Shown: positions 44,950 through 51,385 of the stretch, piece by piece
How positions within the stretch are numbered: position 1 is the first letter of the stretch
Layout: every line of letters begins with the position of its first letter
The notes under the pieces: generated by a model
Told to the model about the DNA's origin: nothing
Databases searched by the model: none
The model's input: the letters and a program-made list of their open reading frames with translations, nothing else
NCBI RefSeq assembly: GCF_900103935.1
Contig: NZ_FNIC01000001.1
Coordinates: forward strand, 505,203 to 569,202
Direction of reading: 5' to 3'
DNA from: Nocardioides szechwanensis
Lineage (GTDB): Bacteria > Actinomycetota > Actinomycetes > Propionibacteriales > Nocardioidaceae
DNA length: 64,000 nucleotides
Position numbers and translations under genes: made by a program

Positions 44950-46383
44950 ATGGCCGACAGAGGGTATGGGCGCATCAGCCTGGACACGCTCCGCTCAGGC
45001 TCCATCAAGAAGCAGCGGGAGCGCATCGCAGGGGCCGCTGGGCCTGATCTGGTCTGGTATCCCGATGAGTCTGTCAGCGGCTCTAAGATCCCGTTCGCCT
45101 CGCGCCCTGCCGGCGCCCAGCTCCTAGCCGACCTGCGGCCCGGTGACCGTGTGTTCGTCACCAAGATCGACCGAGCGGCACGGAGCGTGCGCGACCTGCT
45201 CGGCCTGGTCGAGCTCATCGAGACCAGGGGCGCCTCGATCATCTTCGTGGACCAGAACATCGACACCTCGGGTTCGATGGGCCGTTTCCTCCTGACCCTC
45301 CTCGGAGCCATCGCGGAGCTGGAGGCCGCGATCATCGCGGAGCGCCGCAAGGAGAGCCTGGAGTCCTTCGCTCAGGAAGGCCGGCACGCTGTCGGCCAGG
45401 CCCCCTGGGGCTTCGAATCGGTGGAGAACCCCGATGGTCGAGGACTGGTCATCCGAGTCGACCCGGAGCTGCGGGAGACGGCTCGTTCGATGGTCGCCCG
45501 GATCATGGCCGGGGAGTCGCAGGAGTCAGTGCGTCAGGAGATCGGCATGAGCAAGACCGGCATCAGCAAGTGGCTGCGAAATCCCCGGCTCGCTGGCATG
45601 ACCCCAGACGGCGATGGTGTGGTGACCATCGAGGGCATTCCTCGCGTCGTCCCCGAGGCGGCACTCCTTTCGATGCCAGAGTGGCGCGACCTCCAGGCTC
45701 GGCTCGCAAGGGCCCGCAAGAGCTGGAGCCTGCGGGCGACCTACGGCGCCGCCCTGCGCTGCGGGGTCTGTGGCGAGCGCATGTACCTCAACGCAAGCAA
45801 GAAGGTGAACGCGGTCACGGGGGCCACGCACGACACGTACACATGCCGAAAGCAGAAGCACGCTAAGGGTCAGGGGGCGCCGGCCATCATCGCTCGCAAC
45901 GCTGACACATACATGGAGCAGCGCTTCCTCGAAGGCTACGGACATCGCCGCGCCCTAGTCGGATCGTGGGCCGACTCCCTCACTGCCAAGGACGAGGCCG
46001 TGAGCATGGCTGAGACCCGACTAGAAGAGGCCCAGCGCCGCTTTAGTGCGGCCACGACGGACGAGGATGAGGACGAGGCCCTGGTCCACCAGCGAGCGGC
46101 CAAGCGGGCTCTGAGGGAGGCTGAGGCGATGCAGGGGGAGCGTGTATTCACTATCGAGGACTCGGGGCAGACCGTGGCCGAGGTCTGGGCGAGCGCAACG
46201 ATGGGCGAGCGGTGCCGGATGCTCAACGTGCTCGGCGCATGGACCCTCCAGCCGGGACGGGGATCGGTCGGACGGCGCATCACCCTAAACCCGGACGAGC
46301 TGCTGGCCGAGCTCGTCACTCACCAGCCGGGGAGCGAACTCACCTCCCACGACGACCAGGGCGGCTTCCTGCTGCCAACCTAA
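44950..46383 (+). CDS. int: Large serine recombinase (integrase)
   Basis: The protein has 477 residues. The resolvase-like catalytic domain (1-150) begins [20 protein letters not shown] with the nucleophile Ser at residue 10, then [20 protein letters not shown] with the catalytic Arg cluster and [21 protein letters not shown] recombinase domain (about 165-270) follows, then a zinc ribbon with [11 protein letters not shown] and YTCRKQKH (a fourth ligand would be His or absent), and a coiled-coil region (about 340-395). It catalyses attP x attB integration; excision would need a directionality factor. It has a leaderless start. Confidence 0.92.
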   Translation: MADRGYGRISLDTLRSGSIKKQRERIAGAAGPDLVWYPDESVSGSKIPFASRPAGAQLLADLRPGDRVFVTKIDRAARSVRDLLGLVELIETRGASIIFVDQNIDTSGSMGRFLLTLLGAIAELEAAIIAERRKESLESFAQEGRHAVGQAPWGFESVENPDGRGLVIRVDPELRETARSMVARIMAGESQESVRQEIGMSKTGISKWLRNPRLAGMTPDGDGVVTIEGIPRVVPEAALLSMPEWRDLQARLARARKSWSLRATYGAALRCGVCGERMYLNASKKVNAVTGATHDTYTCRKQKHAKGQGAPAIIARNADTYMEQRFLEGYGHRRALVGSWADSLTAKDEAVSMAETRLEEAQRRFSAATTDEDEDEALVHQRAAKRALREAEAMQGERVFTIEDSGQTVAEVWASATMGERCRMLNVLGAWTLQPGRGSVGRRITLNPDELLAELVTHQPGSELTSHDDQGGFLLPT

Positions 46384-46574
46384 ATGGGGGGCCGCTCAAA
46401 GGACCGAGCCCTAGGTTCTCCCACCTTCTCGATCGTGCGTCGGCGGAACGTACGGGGAAGTACAGGGAAATGCCCCCCTGGCCAATCGAGGCTAGGGGGC
46501 TTCCGATCCCGCCGGACGACCTGCCGCTGCTACCCAACGTCCTGGCCGGGTATCCAGGTCACGCGCAGGATGTG

Positions 46575-46754
46575 TTAGCCAACGTCGGGCGTTAGCGCCT
46601 GCAAGGCAACAGCCTGCAACCTCGTAAGGCCCTGATCTGCTCCGTACTGAGCGCAGGGGAGGCGAGGTGCTGGCGGATGAGCCAGTTTCTCTCTGCCTGT
46701 CGCGTCGATAAGGAATGGCGACAGGTGGGCCAACGTCTCCTCGTTGCTACTCAC
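46575..46754 (-). CDS. Small uncharacterised protein, last gene of the minus-strand operon
   Basis: The protein has 59 residues from a GTG at 46754 that overlaps the preceding stop (GTGA), the same coupling used through the whole operon. Reads SSNEETLAHLSPFLIDATGR and ends LQAVALQALTPDVG. No domain is recognised; a single Cys is present. Confidence 0.5.
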   Translation of the reverse strand: MSSNEETLAHLSPFLIDATGREKLAHPPAPRLPCAQYGADQGLTRLQAVALQALTPDVG

Positions 46755-47089
46755 GAAGTCACCCGCGCCCGCAGCATCAGTGCTTGCGACCCCGCCGCAA
46801 TTAGGTCGAGGGGCGGGTCTGTGACGATGGGATCTCTGCCGAACAATCCCACGATGGCGCGCCCGTCGCGGGTCTGCCCGCACTCGACAGGCGCATGTCC
46901 GCGCTCGTCGTCGCTGAGCTCGTAACCCACCGCGTCCAGGCGGCGGATCATCGCGTTCCAGTCCGCCTCATGCACGCTCTCCGCGCCGAGCCACACGTTC
47001 CGCGACGGGTTCGGGCAGACCAGCACCCCCTCGCCAGACATGGGATGCAGATGCGCAACGTAATTGCCGGTCTCAATAGTTTGGATCAT
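46751..47089 (-). CDS. Uncharacterised phage-type protein
   Basis: The protein has 112 residues: IQTIETGNYVAHLHPMSGEG, LVCPNPSRNVWLGAESVHEA, then an acidic turn ELSDDERGHAPVECGQTRDG. No known family. Its ATG overlaps the stop of the ribbon-helix-helix gene by four bases. Confidence 0.6.
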   Translation of the reverse strand: MIQTIETGNYVAHLHPMSGEGVLVCPNPSRNVWLGAESVHEADWNAMIRRLDAVGYELSDDERGHAPVECGQTRDGRAIVGLFGRDPIVTDPPLDLIAAGSQALMLRARVTS

Positions 47090-47328
47090 CCCCGCTCGCC
47101 CCTCTTGGTCCAGCGGACATCGGTGCCATCTGCTCGATCCTCTCGCCCAACGACGCCCCGCGTGTCCGTGAGTCCAAGGAAGGCAATGAGGGACTGACGC
47201 ACGATGGTCGACACGGCCACCCCCTCGGCCTTGGCGCGCTGCTCAGCGGCCTCCCACACGTCATCGCTTATGCGGATGGTGTGCCCTCGCGTCTTGGCAT
47301 CGTTCGGCATGACTGCATCCTCTCTCAT
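47086..47328 (-). CDS. Ribbon-helix-helix (CopG/Arc-like) DNA-binding protein
   Basis: The protein has 80 residues. The fold is clear: HTIRISDDVWEAAEQRAKAE as strand and first helix, GVAVSTIVRQSLIAFLGL as second helix. ATG-47328 overlaps the upstream stop (ATGA) as elsewhere in the operon; ATG-47310 behind GAGAGGA is an alternative giving 74 residues. Such proteins often repress phage or plasmid promoters; it may bind the operator at 48015-48033, but that is a guess. Confidence 0.7.
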   Translation of the reverse strand: MREDAVMPNDAKTRGHTIRISDDVWEAAEQRAKAEGVAVSTIVRQSLIAFLGLTDTRGVVGREDRADGTDVRWTKRGERG

Positions 47329-47669
47329 GGGTTGACCCTGCTGTCGGTGTCCTCTGACCAGATCCAGCCGTAGGCACCCATCGCATAGAGACCGTCCTCG
47401 TCTGCCGGAAGGATCTCCGGTCGGTAGTGCGCCGGGTCCTCCTCGGCGTACAGGACGTCGGTCAGCACGAGTGCGCCGTCCTCGGTCCAGTCGATCCGCA
47501 CCGCACCATCGTCGGCACCGTCGTTGAGCCGGTCGGCGACGAGGACCACGGACCACGCGTCGATCACGGGGCAGAGCCACCCATTCCACCGGACCCGCTC
47601 ATCCCACTGGCCCCCGACGCTCACGGTCTCGTCGAGACAGACCCGGCCCTGACGCGCGAACTCGTTCAC
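47325..47669 (-). CDS. Uncharacterised phage-type protein
   Basis: The protein has 114 residues, acidic: NEFARQGRVCLDETVSVGGQ, RIDWTEDGALVLTDVLYAEE, AMGAYGWIWSEDTDSRVNP. No family recognised. Overlaps both neighbours by four bases. Confidence 0.6.
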   Translation of the reverse strand: MNEFARQGRVCLDETVSVGGQWDERVRWNGWLCPVIDAWSVVLVADRLNDGADDGAVRIDWTEDGALVLTDVLYAEEDPAHYRPEILPADEDGLYAMGAYGWIWSEDTDSRVNP

Positions 47670-47962
47670 GAGATGTACGCCTCGCGCATGGCAGCGCCGA
47701 TCTCGCGCTCATCGACGCGCCACCACGAACCGATCTCGCGATACATGTCGCCACCGGCCTGCCCGCACTCCTCAAGCAGATCCTTGACCCACTCAACGAC
47801 GAACTCACCGAGTCGCCAGTTGCTCATCTCGTCGCAGTTGTAGGCGAACTCCTCGACGCTCTCGCGGAGGGTCTCGTACATGCCGCTGTCGTTGCTGACC
47901 CATAGGTGGAAGGCCCACGTCTCCCTGTTGGCCCAGCCGTTGTACGCCTCGCTGTCGCTCAT
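47666..47962 (-). CDS. Small phage-type protein with NRETW motif (DUF7249-like)
   Basis: The protein has 98 residues starting SDSEAYNGWANRETWAFHLW after Met, a pattern common in small proteins of phages and integrative elements (NRETWxxxLWxxND). Its function is unknown. It is the first gene of the operon, behind AAGGGGA six bases before the ATG, and downstream of the promoter at 48008-48036. Confidence 0.65.
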   Translation of the reverse strand: MSDSEAYNGWANRETWAFHLWVSNDSGMYETLRESVEEFAYNCDEMSNWRLGEFVVEWVKDLLEECGQAGGDMYREIGSWWRVDEREIGAAMREAYIS

Positions 47963-48007
47963 CGCAATCCCCTTCGATTCGTGGTGCATGACACCTTGAT
48001 GAGAGGA

Positions 48008-48036
48008 CCATGACACAGGTGCATTACACCTGTCAA
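48008..48036 (-). promoter_or_regulatory. Minus-strand promoter with embedded operator
   Basis: Minus-strand TTGACA (48036-48031) and CATGGT (48012-48007 region) are 18 bases apart. Between them ACAGGTG-CATTA-CACCTGT (48015-48033) forms a perfect 7-bp dyad. It should drive the five-gene operon and be repressible; the divergent small gene starts 40 bases away. Confidence 0.55.
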
Positions 48037-48063
48037 CCCTGTCGGTTGCATCTTCCTGTGGCT

Positions 48064-48069
48064 TACGCT
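48064..48069 (+). promoter_or_regulatory. -10 box TACGCT, leaderless start
   Basis: TACGCT lies six bases before the ATG at 48076. Confidence 0.4.
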
Positions 48070-48075
48070 CACGCG

Positions 48076-48231
48076 ATGACGCCGACCCGCGACGCGCAGT
48101 CTGATCCGATCGAACGAAACGCACCCACGGTGGACGAGGTGATGGCTCTGATGCCGGCCGCTCAGGCCGAGCCGGTCATCGAGATCAGCAGGGAGCAGGC
48201 AGCCACCGTGCGCAAGTTGCTTCGCGGCTAG
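48076..48231 (+). CDS. Small uncharacterised protein
   Basis: The protein has 51 residues: TPTRDAQSDPIERNAPTVDE, VMALMPAAQAEPVIEISREQ, AATVRKLLRG. Acidic with a basic end. ATG-48076 is chosen over ATG-48010 because of the TACGCT box six bases before it. Divergent from the minus-strand operon across a shared control region. Confidence 0.5.
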   Translation: MTPTRDAQSDPIERNAPTVDEVMALMPAAQAEPVIEISREQAATVRKLLRG

Positions 48232-48314
48232 AGCCACGCGCCCCGACGCCGAGAGGGGTGGGGTGTGAACCCGTTGCGTGCTGGGGGGCCTACCGGGAGT
48301 CCTTAGCAAGCCGG

Positions 48315-48355
48315 GTTCTGCCACGGTCTCAAGGTCGATGAGATTTCGGCAGAAC
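48315..48355. ncRNA. Candidate structured RNA, nested hairpin
   Basis: GTTCTGCC (48315-48322) pairs with GGCAGAAC (48348-48355); inside it, GTCTC pairs with GAGAT. A stable two-tier hairpin in a noncoding control region could belong to a small RNA. No promoter is assigned to it. Confidence 0.3.
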
Positions 48356-48469
48356 AGGCCCTGGGAGCCGCGAAAGCACCCCCACCAGACGCAGGGCCGA
48401 CGCGGGATCTTGGTGCTGCTACCGGGGGGATAGGAGTCGCTGAGAACAGCCGCTCTCGGCCTTACGGTC

Positions 48470-48620
48470 CCGGCGATAAAGTACGGTCTGCTCGTTAGGA
48501 CTTGACGTCGCGGCCCGCCTGCCTGTCGCCGGGATGATGTATGGTTTTACTCGTTGGGACTTGACATCGCGGGGCTTTACCTATCCGCGATGCCGTAAGG
48601 TCTCGATCGAGCGTGAGAGC
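48470..48620. repeat. Three degenerate 59-bp tandem repeats
   Basis: Units share the pattern CCGG-GAT-GTA-GGT, then CTCGTT-GGACTTGAC-TCGCGG. CTCGTTAGGACTTGACGTCG begins at 48491 and CTCGTTGGGACTTGACATCG at 48550; the third unit keeps GATGCCGTAAGGTCTCGATCG only. Each unit has one TA(C/T/A)GGT box and one TTGAC box, but their spacing (29-32 bases) does not fit a single standard promoter. Confidence 0.55.
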
Positions 48621-48721
48621 TGAGGTCCGGGGAGAAGAACGCCGGCAGCCTCACGCACCCAGAACGAAACGTCAACGAAGCTCACGCCGACTGCCTATGC
48701 ATTGCATCGGGGTCGGGGGCA

Positions 48722-48967
48722 CGCGGAGTCGTATCTCAAGATCGCTGTGCCACCTGTGGCACGCCGGTCTGGTGATGCCGCCTGCCCGATGAGCCCCGCT
48801 CACGTGCCGACCAGCGCCGTCACCTGTTCCATCGGTGGCGGCGCTTCCTGCGTCCCGCCGACTCCGAGGAGGAGATCAACGACAACAGCGAGGAGAACAG
48901 GGCATGCCCACGACACAGCAGCACGGCAACGGCGATACGGCTGGAAGGCCACGGCTCCGCAGCGTGA
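48722..48967 (+). pseudogene. Zinc-finger-like frame interrupted by TGA
   Basis: One frame reads RCATCGTPVW-stop-CRLPDEPRSRADQRRHLFHR and on through WRRFLRPADSEEEINDNSEE to a stop at 48965. Third-position GC is high throughout, as in real genes. The TGA is at 48773-48775 and no start codon follows it. It overlaps the first 20 codons of the sigma-like gene. Best read as a decayed small Cys-rich phage gene. Confidence 0.4.
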
Positions 48968-49713
48968 CCACGCGCGCCTACTGGGCGGCGCTCGAAGTAG
49001 AGGGCGTGGAGAATGCCATCAAACAAGCCGTCAACAAGGTCTCGTTCCACTACAGCATCGACAAGGACGACCTGCTCCAGGACGCCCGCCTTGCTGTCGT
49101 CACGACCGCCGACCTGCTCGACTGCATCGACGAGGACAAGCCCGAGCTCACGCTCGGCACCCTCCAGTACCGGCTGGAGCGGGACCTCGTGACGATCGCC
49201 GACCGAGAGGTGCTGCGCCGTCATCGCCAGCCCTCCTACGAGGAGCGCAACGACCGCAACGACGGTGACGAGGGGTTCGCCCCTCGCCCTGCCAACATCG
49301 CCATCCGCAACGACACGTCGACCTACACCCGCGAGCTCGTCGAGTCGCTGATCCCTGCGGTGTGGGACGAGTCGTTCTGCTACGGCGTCCGCGTCGAGAA
49401 CGCACCCGACCCGGACATGCCGCGAGGCACGACGAACAAGGCGACCGGCAACACGCTGGCTGCTCACATCGTCGACATCAAGACCGGGTGGACCAAGACT
49501 CTGCTGACGCTGAACGAGCGGCGCGCGCTACTCCTCTGCTACGGGCTCGACTGGACCACCCGTGGTGCTGGATTCAACCTCGGAGTTAACCACTCAACGG
49601 TCGTGCGCTGGCTCTACGCAGGCGTCGGCAAGTTGGTAGCAACGCTGAACGGACATAGCGCCGAGGTCATTCACCTTGCTGACGTTCGTCGCGACCTGGC
49701 CGTAGCCGCTTGA
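48904..49713 (+). CDS. Sigma-70-like/helix-turn-helix protein
   Basis: The protein has 269 residues. A region-2-like helix (VNKVSFHYSIDKDDLLQDAR, about residues 40-60) and a region-4-like HTH near the end (LNERRALLLCYGLDWTTRGA, then FNLGVNHSTVVRWLYAGVGK, about 205-250) suggest a divergent sigma factor or a phage regulator of that fold. Start follows GAGGAGAA. It could drive the downstream structural-type genes. I do not see the -10 recognition aromatic cluster clearly. Confidence 0.6.
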   Translation: MPTTQQHGNGDTAGRPRLRSVTTRAYWAALEVEGVENAIKQAVNKVSFHYSIDKDDLLQDARLAVVTTADLLDCIDEDKPELTLGTLQYRLERDLVTIADREVLRRHRQPSYEERNDRNDGDEGFAPRPANIAIRNDTSTYTRELVESLIPAVWDESFCYGVRVENAPDPDMPRGTTNKATGNTLAAHIVDIKTGWTKTLLTLNERRALLLCYGLDWTTRGAGFNLGVNHSTVVRWLYAGVGKLVATLNGHSAEVIHLADVRRDLAVAA

Positions 49714-49734
49714 CCAAGCCCCAAGCCCCAAGCC
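49714..49734. repeat. 7-bp microrepeat, three copies
   Basis: CCAAGCC occurs three times head-to-tail (49714-49734) immediately after the sigma-like gene's stop. Confidence 0.6.
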
Positions 49735-49828
49735 CCTGACGAAGGATGAGTGGTGGCGAAGATGCGGAAAAGGGTTCGCCGATCCGTGCACCAAACACGC
49801 GTCTCGCTCAGACATACAAGTAGGTAGC

Positions 49829-49867
49829 AAGCCCCCATCGCGTCCTTACTCAACGCGACGGGGGCTT
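49829..49867 (+). terminator. Strong rho-independent terminator
   Basis: AAGCCCCC-A-TCGCGT and ACGCGA-C-GGGGGCTT pair with a 9-base loop, followed by TTCGCTT. Placed between the sigma-like gene and the next gene cluster. Confidence 0.75.
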
Positions 49868-49924
49868 TCGCTTGGCCCGTATTGCGACGGCGTAGGTCCG
49901 TCCCGGAAGGAAAGGTGTAACACC

Positions 49925-50131
49925 ATGCTCGATCTAGACTTGGGCACCACATGGATGCCGAGTACCGAGGCGGCGTTGCTACTCGGACTCTCGGTCTCCG
50001 GTTTGCGCTCACGGCGCAAGCGGGAAGGCGCGGCACATCCTCGCTACCTCGTAGCCGGCAGTGCGTGCTTCTATCACGCTGGCGAGTTCGCGAAGTACGC
50101 CGAACGATGGCGGGATGGTCGGTGTGCGTGA
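49925..50131 (+). CDS. Excisionase-like small HTH protein
   Basis: The protein has 68 residues: MPSTEAALLLGLSVSGLRSR is the helix-turn-helix, followed by YLVAGSACFYHAGEFAKYAE as the wing, the usual layout of phage excisionase/MerR-type small proteins. GGAAAGG precedes the ATG. It could be the directionality factor for the integrase 3.5 kb upstream, though serine-integrase RDFs are hard to recognise. Its stop overlaps the next GTG. Confidence 0.65.
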   Translation: MLDLDLGTTWMPSTEAALLLGLSVSGLRSRRKREGAAHPRYLVAGSACFYHAGEFAKYAERWRDGRCA

Positions 50132-50316
50132 GCGAGTACCGCGACCGGGTAGGGCAACGCATCGGCCCTCTTGAAGTCCTTGCCGACCACAAACGGACCC
50201 CCAGCGGCAAGGTGATCTGGCGTTGTCGGGACCTTGAAACAGGCAAGTCCCATTATCTCCGCACCGAGGCGCTAATCGCCCTTGATCGTCGATCGACGCG
50301 AGCTCAGGAACTATGA
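50128..50316 (+). CDS. Small protein with a 'GxRxGxLxV' phage domain
   Basis: The protein has 62 residues from GTG-50128 (overlap GTGA). RVGQRIGPLEVLADHKRTPS, then GKVIWRCRDLETGKSHYLR resembles the N-terminal module of phage HNH-associated proteins (a conserved G-R-x-G start and a W-x-C-x-C segment). The same module recurs at 50961-51266 and 57126-57872. Confidence 0.5.
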   Translation: MSEYRDRVGQRIGPLEVLADHKRTPSGKVIWRCRDLETGKSHYLRTEALIALDRRSTRAQEL

Positions 50317-50891
50317 GTGAGGGTCGGGGGAATCCTAAGTTCATCTGGCAAGACGCCGTAGCCAGTGCAGGACTCCGTCCCTATTCCACCGCATACCTGG
50401 CTCAGGTTATGGCGAATCGCGATAACGGTGACGGTCGGGGGTTCTACATGACCGTAAGGAGTCTCGCCGAGATGGCCGGCTCTACCGAGTCGGTTGCTGA
50501 GCGAGCGATCGGCGAGCTGCGCAAGGCTGGATGGATCACTCAGACGCGGCAGGGGCGTGGGGGAGTTGCCTCACGGTATGCCCTGACATACCCCCCTCGC
50601 GCAGAGCCGGTGGCCCAGCACCCCGCTCCTGAGGTGCTGGAGTCATCTGAGCCCGAACGCCAGCACCCCGCTCCTGAGGTGCTGGAGTCCTCTCAGCACC
50701 CCGCTAGCGGGGGACAAGTAGACCAGTTACTTCCTTATAGACCAGAAGAACCTCTTCCTCTTCCTCCTCCTCCTCCTCTATCCACTCGGTCTCACGGCGG
50801 CAGTGGCGAGGGACGTAGGTCGTTCGGTCGCAGAGCCATTCCTGTAGATGAACCCGCTACTCGCTTTATCCCCAAGCGAGTGGGTCCATAA
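50313..50891 (+). CDS. Winged-helix protein with tandem QHPAPEVLESS repeats, replication-type
   Basis: The protein has 192 residues. The winged helix occupies 10-100: GFYMTVRSLAEMAGSTESVA, ERAIGELRKAGWITQTRQGR as recognition helices. A Pro-rich tail contains QHPAPEVLESS twice and a third partial copy, encoded by 29-bp DNA repeats, then a PLPLPPPPPL tract. Such proteins are typical of phage replication or transcription modules. Overlaps the previous gene by four bases. Confidence 0.6.
   Translation: MSEGRGNPKFIWQDAVASAGLRPYSTAYLAQVMANRDNGDGRGFYMTVRSLAEMAGSTESVAERAIGELRKAGWITQTRQGRGGVASRYALTYPPRAEPVAQHPAPEVLESSEPERQHPAPEVLESSQHPASGGQVDQLLPYRPEEPLPLPPPPPLSTRSHGGSGEGRRSFGRRAIPVDEPATRFIPKRVGP
50616..50705 (+). 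repeat. 29-bp tandem-like coding repeat
   Basis: CAGCACCCCGCTCCTGAGGT plus GCTGGAGTC is present at 50616-50644 and 50661-50689, with a 12-base third copy at 50694-50705. In-frame length changes are likely by slippage. Confidence 0.75.
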
Positions 50892-50960
50892 GCATCTTCA
50901 TCTATTGCACATTCGCCCGTTAGCGGTTCGCTCACGGGTTCTCCCACGTCAGGACACTCC

Positions 50961-51266
50961 ATGAGTATGAATGCCCGTCAATCACATCGTCTGCAACTCG
51001 ACGAGGAGCGCAAGGCGTCAGCGCGTGCCTATCACGCAATGCCTATCAGCAAGGATTGCCCAGATCGGACTCTTGTCGATTGGAGGTCAATCTCCATCGG
51101 CATGAGCATCGGTTGGCTCTCCGTTCTGGAGTCGCCAGGCTCCGCCGATGCACGCACTCTCGTTCGCTGCGTTTGCGGCGATGTAACGGCCCCGCGAGCA
51201 CTCGACCTAGCCCGTGGTGCCACTCGATCCTGTGGGGCCGTTAGCCGCCATGGCCGTGGCTGCTAG
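50961..51266 (+). CDS. Small Cys-containing phage-type protein
   Basis: The protein has 101 residues. LVDWRSISIGMSIGWLSVLE and TLVRCVCGDVTAPRALDLAR, then GATRSCGAVSRHGRGC, with cysteines that could bind zinc. It is another copy of the phage module seen at 50128. No assigned function. Confidence 0.5.
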   Translation: MSMNARQSHRLQLDEERKASARAYHAMPISKDCPDRTLVDWRSISIGMSIGWLSVLESPGSADARTLVRCVCGDVTAPRALDLARGATRSCGAVSRHGRGC

Positions 51267-51292
51267 CGCAGCTCTGCTCCTTCCCCCTCTAG

Positions 51293-51315
51293 CCCGCCAG
51301 CGCCTTGTTGGCGGG
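51293..51315 (+). terminator. Terminator before the tape measure gene
   Basis: CCCGCCA (51293-51299) pairs with TGGCGGG (51309-51315), followed by TTTCGTCGTTT. It implies the tape measure gene has its own promoter or relies on antitermination. Confidence 0.65.
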
Positions 51316-51385
51316 TTTCGTCGTTTCCAAGGAGATTCATGAACTCACTCCACCCTTCCTCGCCGCTGCTGGCGGGAGGTGCCGC

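Larger units (their letters stand above)
48232..48903. other. Noncoding control region of the element
   Basis: These 672 bases have no intact gene. They contain a nested hairpin (48315-48355), three degenerate 59-bp tandem repeats (48470-48620) and, at the right end, an interrupted zinc-finger-like frame (48722-48967). A replication origin, an immunity region or a small RNA gene are all possible. Confidence 0.5.

Noticed and set aside
46470..46595. Possible 41-codon plus-strand ORF (PPWPIEARGLPIPPDDLPLL) after the integrase
   Set aside because: It has a possible ribosome site but no family, and it overlaps the end of the minus-strand operon. Kept only as a note.
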